Below are positions 1 through 7,679 of a stretch of DNA of 8,625 nt, in pieces. The notes under the pieces were generated by a model. That model searched no databases. It worked only from the letters and a program-made list of their open reading frames with translations, and was not told the DNA's origin. The position numbers and the translations under genes were made by a program. The stretch is from positions 1 through 8,625 of the forward strand of contig CAIXSE010000377.1 of assembly GCA_903921965.1 (NCBI GenBank), read 5' to 3'. This DNA is from an uncultured Thermoleophilia bacterium. GTDB lineage: Bacteria > Actinomycetota > Thermoleophilia > UBA2241. The stretch's first letter is position 1, and the number at the start of each line of letters is the position of its first letter.

Positions 1-2705
1 CGCAGGCCGGGGAGGCCGAAGAGGCTGGTCCGGCGCCGTCCGGCGGGAGCCCGGAGCCAGAGGCCGGTCCCGAGAGCCCGAAGCCGAAGGCCGGTCGCGG
101 CCGCTCGGGCGCGCCGCGCAAGACGCCGGAGTCCGTGGTCCTGCCGACGGCGCCGCTGATCCCCATCGCCTCGCCGGTGGCCGGGCCCGACGGCCGTCCG
201 TCGACGGGTCCCGGGACCGAGGCCGGGGGCGAGGCGCCGGAGACCCCCGGCGGCGCGACCCCGCGGCCACGCCGCCGCGGCGGACGGCGCCGCGGCCAGG
301 GTGCCGCCGAAGGTCAGGAGGAGCAGGCTGCGGTCTCCGGAGCCACGGGGACGGCGGCCGATGCCGCGGCCGAGGCCGCGGCGGGAGCGCCGGCAGAGGC
401 CCCGGCCGGGGACGAGCGGCCCAGGGCGAAGCGTCCGGCCGCGCGCAAGCGCGGCAAGGCCGCCGGTGACGCCGAAGACGAGGCGCCGGCGACCGCGGCG
501 CAGGCCGGCGCCGAGAGTGCCGGCGCAGGCGGTGACGTGCCCGTGCCGGCCGCCTCCGAGGCCGCGCCGGCCGAGGCGGAGGCCCCGGCGCAGGACGGCG
601 ACGCCGAGGCGCCCGCGAAGCGCCGGCACCGCGGCTCCCGCGGCGGCCGCCGTCGCCGCAAGACGGCGGAGATCGTCCACGACGAAGCGGTGCGTGAAGC
701 CGAAGAGGTGGTCGAAGGGGACCAGGGGGAGGCAGGCGAGGCGCCGGAGACGCCGGCCGCGGAGGCCGCCGAAGCAGCCGAGACCACCGCGGGGCCGGGC
801 ACGCGCCGGCGCCGCCGCGCCGGCTCGCGCCGGCGCGCAGCCGACCAGGGCGGCGGCGAGGCGGCGGGCGGCGAAGCCCCGGCCGCACCGGTCGCCGAGA
901 AGGTGCGCGTCACGCGTACCCGGCAGCGCGACCGGCGTCGTCCCAAGGCGATCGTCCGCCAGGACGAGGGCAGCGGTCTCGACACGCAGGCCGCCGTCGC
1001 GGCGGGGAGGCGCATCGACGTCGAGATCGAGACGCCCAAGCGCAAGATCATCCTCGTCTCGGACGACGGCCACGAACTGCGCGTCGCACTGGTCGAAGAC
1101 GGCCGCCTCGCGGAGATCTACATCGAGCGCCCGGACAAGAAGTCGTACCTGGGCGACATCTACCAGGGCAAGGTCGACAACGTGCTGGGCGGCATCGACG
1201 CGGCCTTCGTCGACTTCGGTCTCGAGAAGAACGGCTTCCTCTACGTCGACGAGGTCACCACGCCCCAGGGCGAGAAGCGCGCCCGCCGCATCAGCGACGC
1301 GCTGAAGCCGGGGCAGGAGGTCCTGGTGCAGGTCACCAAGGACCCCATGGGCAGCAAGGGTGCCAGGCTGAGCACGAAGATCTCGCTCGCGGGGCGCTAC
1401 CTCGTGTACGTCCCCGGCGGCAGCGGTGTCGGCGTCTCGCGACGCCTGCCCCAGGGCGAGCGCGACCGCTTGCGCGACATCAGCAAGGAGCTCAAACCGA
1501 AGAACGCCGGCCTCATCGTGCGCACGATCGCCGAGGGGCACGGCCTCGAGGACCTCAAACGCGACATGCAGTACCTCTCCCGCCTCTGGACGCGTCTCAA
1601 GAAGAAGGCCGAGACGGTCAGCGCCCCGGGGCTCGTGCACAAGGAGGTCGACATCTCCATCGAGGTGGCCCGCGACCTTTTCAACGACACCTGCGAGAGC
1701 CTCATCGTCGACGACCTCAAGCGGCACAAGGCGATCGTCTCCTTCTTGCAGAAGGAGGCCCCCGAGCTGCTGCCCAAGGTACACCAGCACACCGGCGTCG
1801 AGCCGCTGTTCGAGGCGTACGGCATCGAGGACCAGATCGCCAGGGCGCTCGAGCGCCGCGTGCCGCTGCCGAGCGGCGGCAACCTCATGATCGACCACGC
1901 CGAGGCGCTCACCGTCATCGACGTGAACACCGGCCGCTTCACGCGCGGCAAGGGCCTCGAGGACACGATCACCAAGACCAACCTCGAGGCCGCCTACGAG
2001 GTCGTCAAGCAGCTGCGCCTGCGCGACATCGGCGGCATCATCATCATCGACTTCATCGACATGGCGCACGCCGCCAACCGCGAGATGGTGCTGGCGACGC
2101 TGGAGGCCCAGCTCGAGACCGACCGCACGAAGACGTACGTGGTCGAGCTCTCGCCCCTGGGCCTGGTCGAGATGACGCGGCAGAACACCACCGACGGCGC
2201 GCGCGGCATCATGACGCGCGCTTGCCCCTGCTGCTCCGGCAAGGGGCGCGTGCTCAGCGAGGAGACCATGGCGCTGAGCGTGGAGCGCCGGGTCCGCGCC
2301 CTCGCGCGCAAGTCGCAGGCCAAGGCGTGGCTCATCGAGGTCAACGGCGGCGTGGCCGAGCGGCTCGGCGGCTCCCGGCTGAAGAAGCTCGAGAAGGCCG
2401 CCGGGCGGCGCGTGTTCTTCGAGGGCGCGTCGTCGCTGCCGGTCGACACGTTCCGCGTCATCACCGAGGGCACCGTCGTCCACGTCCAGGAACAGCGCGT
2501 GCCGGTCAAGGAGGGCCAGGAGGTCGAGCTCGAGCTGGAGTTCAGCCTCACCTACAGCCCGCGCGACGCCGTCGGCTACATCGACGGCTACATGGTCATC
2601 GTGGAGGGCGGCCGCCAGCACCTCGGGCAGCGCCGCAAGGTCAAGATCACGGGTATCGAACGCACCGGCGCGCGCGCCACCGTGGTGAAGCAGGGGGCGA
2701 ATTGA
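1..2705 (+). CDS. rne: Ribonuclease E/G family endoribonuclease (5' partial)
   Basis: Single-strand-specific endoribonuclease of mRNA decay and rRNA/tRNA processing. The frame is open from position 3 without a stop, so the true start lies left of the window; the GTG at 135 is only an internal Val codon. Order: Ala/Pro/Glu-rich, probably disordered segment with Arg-rich patches (about 264–300, 618–662, 801–842, 906–947); S1 domain (about 1045–1390, YQGKVDNVLGGIDAAFVDFG region); RNase E/G catalytic core. The catalytic aspartates are visible in VIDVNTG (codon 1920) and IIDFIDM (codon 2049), 43 residues apart as for E. coli D303/D346. The zinc-link CPxC (codons 2223 and 2232) lies 101 residues after the first Asp, matching E. 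coli C404. The protein ends in a TRAM-like segment (about 2502–2690) and lacks a long C-terminal scaffold. The layout, with an N-terminal basic extension, is the actinobacterial style. It lies directly upstream of rplU, as is common. Confidence 0.95.
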   Translation, partial: QAGEAEEAGPAPSGGSPEPEAGPESPKPKAGRGRSGAPRKTPESVVLPTAPLIPIASPVAGPDGRPSTGPGTEAGGEAPETPGGATPRPRRRGGRRRGQGAAEGQEEQAAVSGATGTAADAAAEAAAGAPAEAPAGDERPRAKRPAARKRGKAAGDAEDEAPATAAQAGAESAGAGGDVPVPAASEAAPAEAEAPAQDGDAEAPAKRRHRGSRGGRRRRKTAEIVHDEAVREAEEVVEGDQGEAGEAPETPAAEAAEAAETTAGPGTRRRRRAGSRRRAADQGGGEAAGGEAPAAPVAEKVRVTRTRQRDRRRPKAIVRQDEGSGLDTQAAVAAGRRIDVEIETPKRKIILVSDDGHELRVALVEDGRLAEIYIERPDKKSYLGDIYQGKVDNVLGGIDAAFVDFGLEKNGFLYVDEVTTPQGEKRARRISDALKPGQEVLVQVTKDPMGSKGARLSTKISLAGRYLVYVPGGSGVGVSRRLPQGERDRLRDISKELKPKNAGLIVRTIAEGHGLEDLKRDMQYLSRLWTRLKKKAETVSAPGLVHKEVDISIEVARDLFNDTCESLIVDDLKRHKAIVSFLQKEAPELLPKVHQHTGVEPLFEAYGIEDQIARALERRVPLPSGGNLMIDHAEALTVIDVNTGRFTRGKGLEDTITKTNLEAAYEVVKQLRLRDIGGIIIIDFIDMAHAANREMVLATLEAQLETDRTKTYVVELSPLGLVEMTRQNTTDGARGIMTRACPCCSGKGRVLSEETMALSVERRVRALARKSQAKAWLIEVNGGVAERLGGSRLKKLEKAAGRRVFFEGASSLPVDTFRVITEGTVVHVQEQRVPVKEGQEVELELEFSLTYSPRDAVGYIDGYMVIVEGGRQHLGQRRKVKITGIERTGARATVVKQGAN

Positions 2706-2730
2706 CGGTGTCCGCGGCAGTGGGTATCAT
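2702..2730 (+). promoter_or_regulatory. Sigma-70-type promoter for rplU-rpmA(-obgE)
   Basis: TTGACG (2702–2707), a 17-nt spacer and TATCAT (2725–2730) match the –35 and –10 consensus at 5 of 6 positions each with optimal spacing. The –35 box overlaps the rne stop codon (2703–2705). Transcription would start near 2737, giving a leader of about 23 nt before the rplU ATG. In such GC-rich DNA an AT-rich –10 of this quality is unlikely by chance. It lets the ribosomal-protein genes be expressed independently of rne. The call is from sequence only. Confidence 0.75.
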
Positions 2731-2759
2731 TTACGGCCGTTGTCTTTCGGGGAGTTGAC

Positions 2760-3113
2760 ATGACGAAGTCCGATGCCACGTACGCGGTCATCCGCGTCGG
2801 CGGGCAGCAGTACAAGGTGAGCGCCGGCGACACCATCGTCGTCGACCGCGTCGACGCCGAGGAGGGCAAGCACGTCACGTACGGCGCCCTCGCCGTCCGC
2901 ACCGAGAGCGGCGCGTTCGACGCCGAAGCTGCCAAGCACGCCAAGGTCAAGGCCAAGGTCGAGGAACACGTCCTCGGCGAGAAGATCAAGGTCTTCACCT
3001 ACAAGCCCAAGAGCACGTTCAAGAAGACGAAGGGTCATCGCAGCCGTCTCACCAAGCTGACGATCGAGTCGATCACCCTCAAGGAGTCCAAGGAGAAGGC
3101 TGATGGCGCATAA
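2760..3113 (+). CDS. rplU: 50S ribosomal protein L21
   Basis: Large-subunit ribosomal protein L21 (bL21), an early-assembling protein that binds 23S rRNA. The 117-residue product has the L21 signature near its start ([17 protein letters not shown], about residues 8–24) and the conserved basic C-terminal part with the [20 protein letters not shown] segment (about residues 81–96). The ATG at 2760 is preceded by GGGGAG (2749–2754) with a 5-nt spacer, so a six-residue extension before the usual family start (MYAVI…) is probably real. The gene begins 54 nt after rne, behind the promoter overlapping the rne stop. Its end overlaps rpmA by 11 nt. The length is slightly above the usual 100–105 residues because of a Lys/Glu-rich tail. 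Confidence 0.97.
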   Translation: MTKSDATYAVIRVGGQQYKVSAGDTIVVDRVDAEEGKHVTYGALAVRTESGAFDAEAAKHAKVKAKVEEHVLGEKIKVFTYKPKSTFKKTKGHRSRLTKLTIESITLKESKEKADGA

Positions 3114-3357
3114 GAAGGGCGCCGGCACCAGCCGGAACGGGCGCGACTCCGAGGCCAAGCGTCTCGGCGTCAAGGCGTTCGCCGGCCAGGTGGTCCCGGC
3201 AGGGTCGATCATCGTCCGCCAGCGCGGCACGAAGTTCCGTCCCGGCGAGAACGCCGGCATCGGCGTCGACCACACCATCTTCGCCAAGGTGACGGGCAGG
3301 CTCGTGTTCACCGAGAAGGGCGCGGGGCGCTTCATCTCGGTCGTCCCCGAGGCCTGA
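3103..3357 (+). CDS. rpmA: 50S ribosomal protein L27
   Basis: Large-subunit ribosomal protein L27 (bL27), whose flexible N-terminus reaches the peptidyl-transferase centre. The 84-residue product begins [16 protein letters not shown], then [10 protein letters not shown] and [19 protein letters not shown], all diagnostic. The N-terminus starts directly at MAHKKG, so there is no Firmicutes-type cleaved leader. The ATG lies inside the end of rplU in another frame (11-nt overlap), with AGGAG at 3091–3095 and a 7-nt spacer. The two proteins are therefore probably translationally coupled, giving similar amounts of L21 and L27. Length is normal for the family. Confidence 0.97.
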   Translation: MAHKKGAGTSRNGRDSEAKRLGVKAFAGQVVPAGSIIVRQRGTKFRPGENAGIGVDHTIFAKVTGRLVFTEKGAGRFISVVPEA

Positions 3358-3367
3358 TCCTGCGCCC

Positions 3368-3389
3368 GGCGGCCGCTTCGGCGGCCGCC
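3368..3389 (+). other. UUCG-loop hairpin between rpmA and obgE
   Basis: GGCGGCCGC (3368–3376), TTCG and GCGGCCGCC (3381–3389) form a perfect 9-bp stem closed by the very stable C(UUCG)G tetraloop, 10 nt after the rpmA stop. No T-run follows: the next bases are AGGCTCACC. It does not look like a standard intrinsic terminator. It may instead stabilise or trim the rplU-rpmA message, or lower read-through into obgE, whose ATG is 17 nt downstream. The role is inferred. Confidence 0.6.
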
Positions 3390-3405
3390 AGGCTCACCAC
3401 CCCTC

Positions 3406-4680
3406 ATGCTCGACAGGGCCAGCATCTGCGTGCGCGGAGGTCACGGCGGCAACGGCTCCGCCAGCTTCCGCCGTGAGAAGTACGTGCCCAAAGGCGGCCC
3501 CGACGGCGGCGACGGCGCTCCCGGCGGGGCCGTCGTGCTGGTCGCGACGCGGCAGCTGCACGACCTGAGCCACTTCCGCCACAAGCACCACTTCCGCGCG
3601 GCGGCCGGCGGCCACGGCCACGGCGCCAAGAAGCGTGGCGCCGACGGGCCTGAGCTCGAGGTGAAGGTGCCCGTGGGCACCGAGGTCCGCGACGCCGAGG
3701 GCGAGCTCCTCGGCGACCTCGTGCGCGAGGGCCAGCGCCTGCTGGTCGCGCACGGAGGCGAGGGCGGGCGCGGCAACATGTGCTTCAAGAGCTCGACGCG
3801 CCAGGCGCCGCGCTTCGCCGAGCACGGCCTGGAGGGCGAGGAGCGCTGGCTCACGCTCACGCTCAAGCTGCTCGCCGACGTCGGCCTCGTCGGCCTGCCC
3901 AACGCGGGCAAGTCGTCGCTGCTGGCGGCGCTCACGCGCGCCCACCCGAAGATCGCCTCGTACCCGTTCACGACCATCGAGCCCAACCTGGGCGTGCTGC
4001 GGCTGCCCGGCGGCGACGTCGTGCTCGCCGACATCCCCGGGCTCATCGAGGGGGCCAGCGAGGGGGCCGGTCTCGGCCACCGCTTCCTGGCCCACATCGA
4101 GCGCACCACGCTGCTCCTGTACGTGGTCGACGGCGGCGAGGGTCCGGCGGCGTGGCCGCAGGCGCTCGCCACGGTGCGCGCCGAGCTCGGCGCCTTCCGT
4201 GACGCCCTGCTGCGGCGGCCGGCGCTCGTCGTCGTGAACAAGGCCGACCTGCTGGACGAGGCCGGCAAGGACGAGGCCCGCGCCTTTCTCGCAGGTCTCG
4301 GGTGGCCGGCCGCCACGGCCCTCGTCTCGGCCGGTGCCGGCGAGGGTCTGGCCGGGCTGTGCCGCGATCTGGACGATGCCATGACCGCGGCCCGCGAGGC
4401 GCTCGCCGCGGTAGAGCCGCCCGAGGCCTCGCCCGAGGTGCTGCGCCCGGGCGAGGATCGCCTGGAGGCGTTCACCGTCGAGCCCGTGGATGATTACTTC
4501 GTCGTCCACGGGCGCCAGCTCGAGCGCCTCTTCGCCAAAGCCGACCTCGGCAACGACGACGCCGTCGCCTACCTGCAACACCTCGTCGAGAAGGCCGGCC
4601 TGAACGCGGCCCTGCGCCGGGCCGGCGCCGTGCCCGGCGACACCGTGGTCGTCGGCGACCAGGAGTTCGAGTTCTCCTGA
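3406..4680 (+). CDS. obgE: GTPase Obg (CgtA), ribosome assembly/stress GTPase
   Basis: Essential P-loop GTPase that associates with the 50S subunit and acts in its maturation and in stress and growth control. The 424 residues show all three parts. The glycine-rich Obg fold covers about 1–158 ([17 protein letters not shown]). The G domain has G1 GLPNAGKSS (163–171), G2 region SYPFTT (185–190), G3 DIPG (209–212), G4 NKAD (278–281) and G5 SA (308–309). A C-terminal OCT domain spans about 352–424, unlike the shorter Obg of some phyla. The P-loop reads GKSS rather than GKST, a tolerated variant. The ATG at 3406 begins with the family-typical MLDRA, and no upstream in-frame start fits. No good Shine-Dalgarno is visible: AGG at 3390–3392 is too distant. 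Initiation may depend on coupling or on the preceding hairpin. It lies 48 nt after rpmA. Confidence 0.97.
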   Translation: MLDRASICVRGGHGGNGSASFRREKYVPKGGPDGGDGAPGGAVVLVATRQLHDLSHFRHKHHFRAAAGGHGHGAKKRGADGPELEVKVPVGTEVRDAEGELLGDLVREGQRLLVAHGGEGGRGNMCFKSSTRQAPRFAEHGLEGEERWLTLTLKLLADVGLVGLPNAGKSSLLAALTRAHPKIASYPFTTIEPNLGVLRLPGGDVVLADIPGLIEGASEGAGLGHRFLAHIERTTLLLYVVDGGEGPAAWPQALATVRAELGAFRDALLRRPALVVVNKADLLDEAGKDEARAFLAGLGWPAATALVSAGAGEGLAGLCRDLDDAMTAAREALAAVEPPEASPEVLRPGEDRLEAFTVEPVDDYFVVHGRQLERLFAKADLGNDDAVAYLQHLVEKAGLNAALRRAGAVPGDTVVVGDQEFEFS

Positions 4681-4694
4681 GCCCTGTCAGTGAC

Positions 4695-4712
4695 ACAGCG
4701 ACATCACGCTGT
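4695..4712 (+). terminator. Weak hairpin after obgE (possible terminator)
   Basis: ACAGCG (4695–4700), a 6-nt loop and CGCTGT (4707–4712) form a 6-bp inverted repeat beginning 14 nt after the obgE stop. A small GTCA-G-TGAC palindrome (4686–4694) adjoins it. There is no T-run, so only the position supports a transcription end here. Confidence 0.3.
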
Positions 4713-4975
4713 CCGCGCGCGTGACCTGAGTCCGTTGACCGGTGCACTTCCTATGCTGTCGCCGGAGCCACCTCCCCGGCATCACGCTCTGGGTCCCCTC
4801 GTCCTTCGGTCGCCTCCCGGTCCCTGAGGCGGCTCACGTTGCGGGCCGGATCGTACATCGAGCCACCGCCGGCGCGTGCTGCAACTCCGCACCAGGTTCT
4901 CCCTGTCGAAGACCTGTGCTGCGAGCCGAGCGCTGCTCCCTCAGGATGAGTGGTGTGTGTGCAGTGCCTGTCCGC

Positions 4976-4981
4976 AGGAGG
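4976..4981 (+). promoter_or_regulatory. Shine-Dalgarno fixing the peptidase start
   Basis: AGGAGG (4976–4981) lies 5 nt before the GTG at 4987. It is the best ribosome-binding site in the window and selects this GTG over the GTGs at 4876 and 4981 in the same frame. Confidence 0.85.
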
Positions 4982-4986
4982 TGCGC

Positions 4987-6366
4987 GTGGGCCCATACGT
5001 CGAAGACCACGATGACGACGTCGTCGCGCTGCTCGGTGAGCTGATCAGGGTCGACACGTCCAATCCGCCGGGCAACGAGACGGCGGCGGCGCTCGTCGTC
5101 GACGCCTTCTTCCGCCGCCACGGCCTCCAGGGGGAGCTCGTCGGCGAGAGCCCCGAGCGGCAGAACTTCGTCCTGCGGCTCGACGGCTCGCGACCAGGGC
5201 CGACGCTGCTCCTGCTGGCCCACCTCGACGTCGTGCCGGCGCCGGAGCCGGACTGGTCGGCGCCGCCCTTCGCCGGCGAGGTGCGCGACGGCTACGTGTG
5301 GGGCCGCGGGGCCGCCGACATCAAGAACCTGGTGGCGGCCAACGCCGTCGCCGTGACCCGCCTCGCGGCGACCGGCGGCGACTTCGCCGGCGCTGTTGTC
5401 TACGCCGCGACCGCCGACGAGGAGGTGGGGACGGCCTGCGGCGCCCGCTGGCTCCTGGAGCACCGGCCCGACCTCGTGGCGTGCGACTTCGTCCTCAACG
5501 AAGGCGGCGGCGAGTTCCAGGTGGTGGACGGCCGCCGCGTGTACCCGATGCCGACGGGAGAGAAGGGCACGGCGCAGTTCCGCCTCGTCGTGACGGGGAC
5601 GGCCGGGCACGCGTCCATGCCGATGTACGAGGGCAACGCCGTGGCCGACGCCGCCCGAGTGGTCGAGGCGCTGCTGGCCCATCGGCCGCGGGTCGTGATG
5701 GACTCGGTCTCGCCCACGTACATCCGCGCCATGGTCGCCGACGAGGCCACCGCCGCAGCGCTGCTGGATGCCGACACGGCGCGTGCTGCCCTCGAGGAGC
5801 TGCGTCGTCACGACGGGAGCCTGGCGCGCCTCCTCGAGCCGCAGTACGGCGTCACCCTGGCGCCGACCGGCGTCCGCTCGCACGGCACGGCGGTGAACGC
5901 CTACCCGCCGCGGGTGGACGTCACCGTCGACTGCCGCACGCTGCCCGGCCAGGGGCCGGACGACGTGCTCTCCGAGGTGACGCGCGCCCTCGCCGGCGTC
6001 GAGGCGGACTGGAGCCTGGAGTGGATCGACGTCATCGCCGGCAACTCGTCCCCGTACCCCAGCGAGCTCGGCGCCGCCGTCGAGGCCGTCATGCGGCGCC
6101 TCGTCCCGGATGCCACGGTCGCGCCCGTCACCTGGGTGGGGTTCACGGACTCGAAGTGGTTCCGTGACGCGCTGCCGTCGTGCATCGCCTATGGCTTCTC
6201 GCCGTACCTGCTGGACGACCGCGACGCCGTCATGGCGCGTTTCCACGGCGTCGACGAGCGCATCGCCGTGCGGGACCTCCTCTTCCAGACGCTGTTCCGC
6301 GAGGAGCTCCTCCGCGAACTGCTCGGCGCGGGCAGCGGAGCAGCGACGACGGACGCAGACCGGTGA
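4987..6366 (+). CDS. M20 family metallopeptidase (ArgE/DapE/CPG2-like)
   Basis: Probable cytoplasmic di-zinc hydrolase of the M20/M25/M40 family, cleaving an amide or terminal peptide bond; the substrate cannot be told from sequence. The GTG start at 4987 gives 459 residues. All metal and catalytic positions are present: HLD (H79, D81), GRGAADIKN (bridging D111), DEEVG (general base E145, ligand E146), NEGGG (E172) and a C-terminal FHGVDE (H420). The lid/dimerisation domain lies between, with [14 protein letters not shown] carrying its conserved His. An early TSNPPGNE motif is typical of the DapE/carboxypeptidase-like branch. No signal peptide or membrane segment is seen. Length is normal or slightly long, with a hydrophilic Ala/Thr/Asp tail. 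It is separated from obgE by 306 nt and from the regulator downstream by 56 nt. No dap or arg genes adjoin, so a biosynthetic role is unsupported. Confidence 0.92.
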   Translation: MGPYVEDHDDDVVALLGELIRVDTSNPPGNETAAALVVDAFFRRHGLQGELVGESPERQNFVLRLDGSRPGPTLLLLAHLDVVPAPEPDWSAPPFAGEVRDGYVWGRGAADIKNLVAANAVAVTRLAATGGDFAGAVVYAATADEEVGTACGARWLLEHRPDLVACDFVLNEGGGEFQVVDGRRVYPMPTGEKGTAQFRLVVTGTAGHASMPMYEGNAVADAARVVEALLAHRPRVVMDSVSPTYIRAMVADEATAAALLDADTARAALEELRRHDGSLARLLEPQYGVTLAPTGVRSHGTAVNAYPPRVDVTVDCRTLPGQGPDDVLSEVTRALAGVEADWSLEWIDVIAGNSSPYPSELGAAVEAVMRRLVPDATVAPVTWVGFTDSKWFRDALPSCIAYGFSPYLLDDRDAVMARFHGVDERIAVRDLLFQTLFREELLRELLGAGSGAATTDADR

Positions 6367-6394
6367 TACACCAAGCACTACCTGGTGGTACACT
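6365..6394 (+). promoter_or_regulatory. Candidate extended –10 promoter of the PAS-LuxR gene
   Basis: TGGTACACT (6386–6394) fits an extended –10 (TGn followed by TACACT). A weak –35-like GATACA (6365–6370, 3 of 6 matches) lies 18 nt upstream. A transcript would begin near 6401 and have a leader of about 22 nt carrying the gene's Shine-Dalgarno GGGAGG (6410–6415). The –35 overlaps the peptidase stop codon. Confidence 0.5.
6367..6393. repeat. Dyad and direct repeat within the regulator promoter
   Basis: CACCA (6369–6373) and TGGTG (6383–6387) form an inverted repeat with a 9-nt centre, lying between the candidate –35 and –10. TACAC also occurs directly repeated at 6367–6371 and 6389–6393, 22 nt apart, close to two helical turns. 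Two nested arrangements inside a 27-nt promoter suggest a protein-binding site, possibly for the LuxR-type product itself. The half-sites are short and chance cannot be excluded. Confidence 0.35.
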
Positions 6395-6422
6395 GGCTGA
6401 TCGTCCGCCGGGAGGACTCTCC

Positions 6423-7667
6423 ATGTACCGCATGCAACGCGCCGGCCACAGCCTGGCCAGCAGCCGCGTCGATGAGCTCGACGCGCGTCTCGCGGCCTTT
6501 CTCGAGGCGAGCTACGACGCCTTCTACGACTGGCAGATCGGCGGACAGTTCAGCCACGTGTCGGATCGCTGGTTCGACCTGCTTGGCTACCCTGCGGGAG
6601 ACGCGCGCCTGAGTGCGCCGGCGTGGGCCGACCTGCTCCACCCCGATGACCTCGACCGTAACCTCGCCGAGACGGCGGCCGTCTTCGCCGCCCGTGAGAC
6701 GCGCGCGAGTCAGGAGTATCGAGTCCGCCGCTACGACGGCTCGTTCATCCTGCTGCGCGACCACGCGGTCGTCACCTACGACGACGACGGGCAGCCGCAG
6801 CGGATGATCGGCGCTCTCCGCGACGTCACGCACGAGCGCGAGACCGAGCGCCGGCTCGAAGAGATGGCGGCCATGCATCGCACGCTGCTGGCGATGACCA
6901 TGAACATCGTCGTCCTGGTGGATGAGACGGGCGAGTACCTCGACGCCAATCCGGCGGCCCTCGAGTTCTTCGGCCGCGGCCGGGACGAGATGCTGGCGAT
7001 GAGGGCGGACGCCGACTTCCCGCTCGAGGCCTTGTCGGTCGAAGCGCGGGGCGGGGACGCCGCCGATCGTCATCGGGAGATGGCCGTGGAAGTCGGCGGC
7101 GTGCCCAAGACGCTCCTGGTCGAGTCCATCGCCTGCGTTCTGGAGGGACGGGACATCGTCCTCGTGCTCGCCACCGACATCACCGGGCGCGTGCTGCTGG
7201 AGGCTCAGTTGGAGGACCGCAACACGGCGCTGAGAGTCCTCCTCGAGCAACTGGAGGAGGAGAGAGTCGCGCTGGAGCGTCGCATCATGGCCAACGTGAA
7301 CACGCTGGTGCTGCCGACCGTCGACCGGCTGGAGCGCCAGCTTCGTGGCCGGCCGGAGGCGACGCACGCCCAGGCCATCCGCGAGAACCTTGGCGAGATC
7401 CTCCGGCCCGTCGCGCAGCGGCTCGCCAATGCGTCGTCGGACGCCCCGCGACTCACGCGCCGCGAGCTCGAGGTCGCCAACCTGGTGAAGCTCGGCAAGA
7501 CGACCGACGAGATCGCCGAGGCCCTCTGCCTCTCGCGCTCCGCCATCCAGTTCCACCGCGGCAACATCCGCCGCAAGCTCGGCCTCAAGGCTGGGGACGA
7601 ACGCCTGAGCACCGCCCTCCTCGTCGACACCAGCCTGGACGCTACTGCCGTCTGGCCGACGCCGTAG
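6423..7667 (+). CDS. PAS-PAS-LuxR one-component transcriptional regulator
   Basis: Predicted cytoplasmic sensor-regulator of 414 residues, with no receiver or kinase domain. The first PAS domain (about 25–136) is of the PAS_3 type, with an HPDD turn (73–76), a YRVRRYDGS strand and DVT (from 134). A second, more divergent PAS covers about 145–258 ([21 protein letters not shown] region). A helical/coiled-coil linker (about 258–340) contains the [17 protein letters not shown] and NLGEIL-type segments. A LuxR/GerE helix-turn-helix follows (about 345–390; [35 protein letters not shown]). No LOV cysteine motif is seen and the ligand is unknown. The ATG at 6423 has GGGAGG 7 nt upstream; the next in-frame ATG at 6432 has none. 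The gene follows the peptidase by 56 nt with its own candidate promoter. Targets are unknown; the peptidase, the dehydrogenase and the gene itself are the nearest possibilities. Confidence 0.9.
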   Translation: MYRMQRAGHSLASSRVDELDARLAAFLEASYDAFYDWQIGGQFSHVSDRWFDLLGYPAGDARLSAPAWADLLHPDDLDRNLAETAAVFAARETRASQEYRVRRYDGSFILLRDHAVVTYDDDGQPQRMIGALRDVTHERETERRLEEMAAMHRTLLAMTMNIVVLVDETGEYLDANPAALEFFGRGRDEMLAMRADADFPLEALSVEARGGDAADRHREMAVEVGGVPKTLLVESIACVLEGRDIVLVLATDITGRVLLEAQLEDRNTALRVLLEQLEEERVALERRIMANVNTLVLPTVDRLERQLRGRPEATHAQAIRENLGEILRPVAQRLANASSDAPRLTRRELEVANLVKLGKTTDEIAEALCLSRSAIQFHRGNIRRKLGLKAGDERLSTALLVDTSLDATAVWPTP

Positions 7668-7679
7668 CACTTGCGCGCC

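Larger units (their letters stand above)
4681..4986. other. Intergenic region, no gene recognised
   Basis: Between obgE and the peptidase I find no gene with a ribosome-binding site or recognisable product. The peptidase frame stays open back to a GTG at 4876, but the residues before 4987 do not resemble an M20 N-terminus and include several Cys/Ser-rich stretches. A TATGCT (4752–4757) resembles a –10 box but has no properly spaced –35. A bulged stem at 4893–4900/4910–4916 is weak. The region probably holds the obgE transcript end and the peptidase promoter, neither convincingly located. Confidence 0.6.

Noticed and set aside
135..137. GTG as start of the ribonuclease
   Set aside because: The same frame is open to the window edge with identical Ala/Pro/Glu-rich composition, and no ribosome-binding site precedes 135.
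301..1305. Arg/Pro-rich open frame inside the ribonuclease N-terminal region
   Set aside because: Out-of-frame reading of Ala/Gly/Arg-rich codons; no domain and no ribosome-binding site.
3394..4581. Long antisense open frame opposite obgE
   Set aside because: Mirror of a strongly GC3-biased gene; low-complexity product without a domain.
4735..4757. TTGACC and TATGCT as a promoter for the peptidase
   Set aside because: The boxes are only 11 nt apart, too close for sigma-70-type recognition, and no other spaced –35 is present.
4893..4916. Bulged stem CAGGT/ACCTG as a riboswitch or T-box
   Set aside because: Short and interrupted, with none of the conserved sequence elements of a known leader class.
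4876..4986. Upstream GTG start for the M20 peptidase
   Set aside because: No Shine-Dalgarno there; AGGAGG sits 5 nt before the GTG at 4987, and the extra residues do not resemble the family.
4834..6393. Long antisense open frame opposite the peptidase
   Set aside because: Typical high-GC shadow of a real gene; no recognisable domain, while the + strand shows every M20 motif.
6378..7670. Long antisense open frame opposite the PAS-LuxR gene
   Set aside because: Shadow frame; the + strand product has clear PAS and HTH motifs and a ribosome-binding site.
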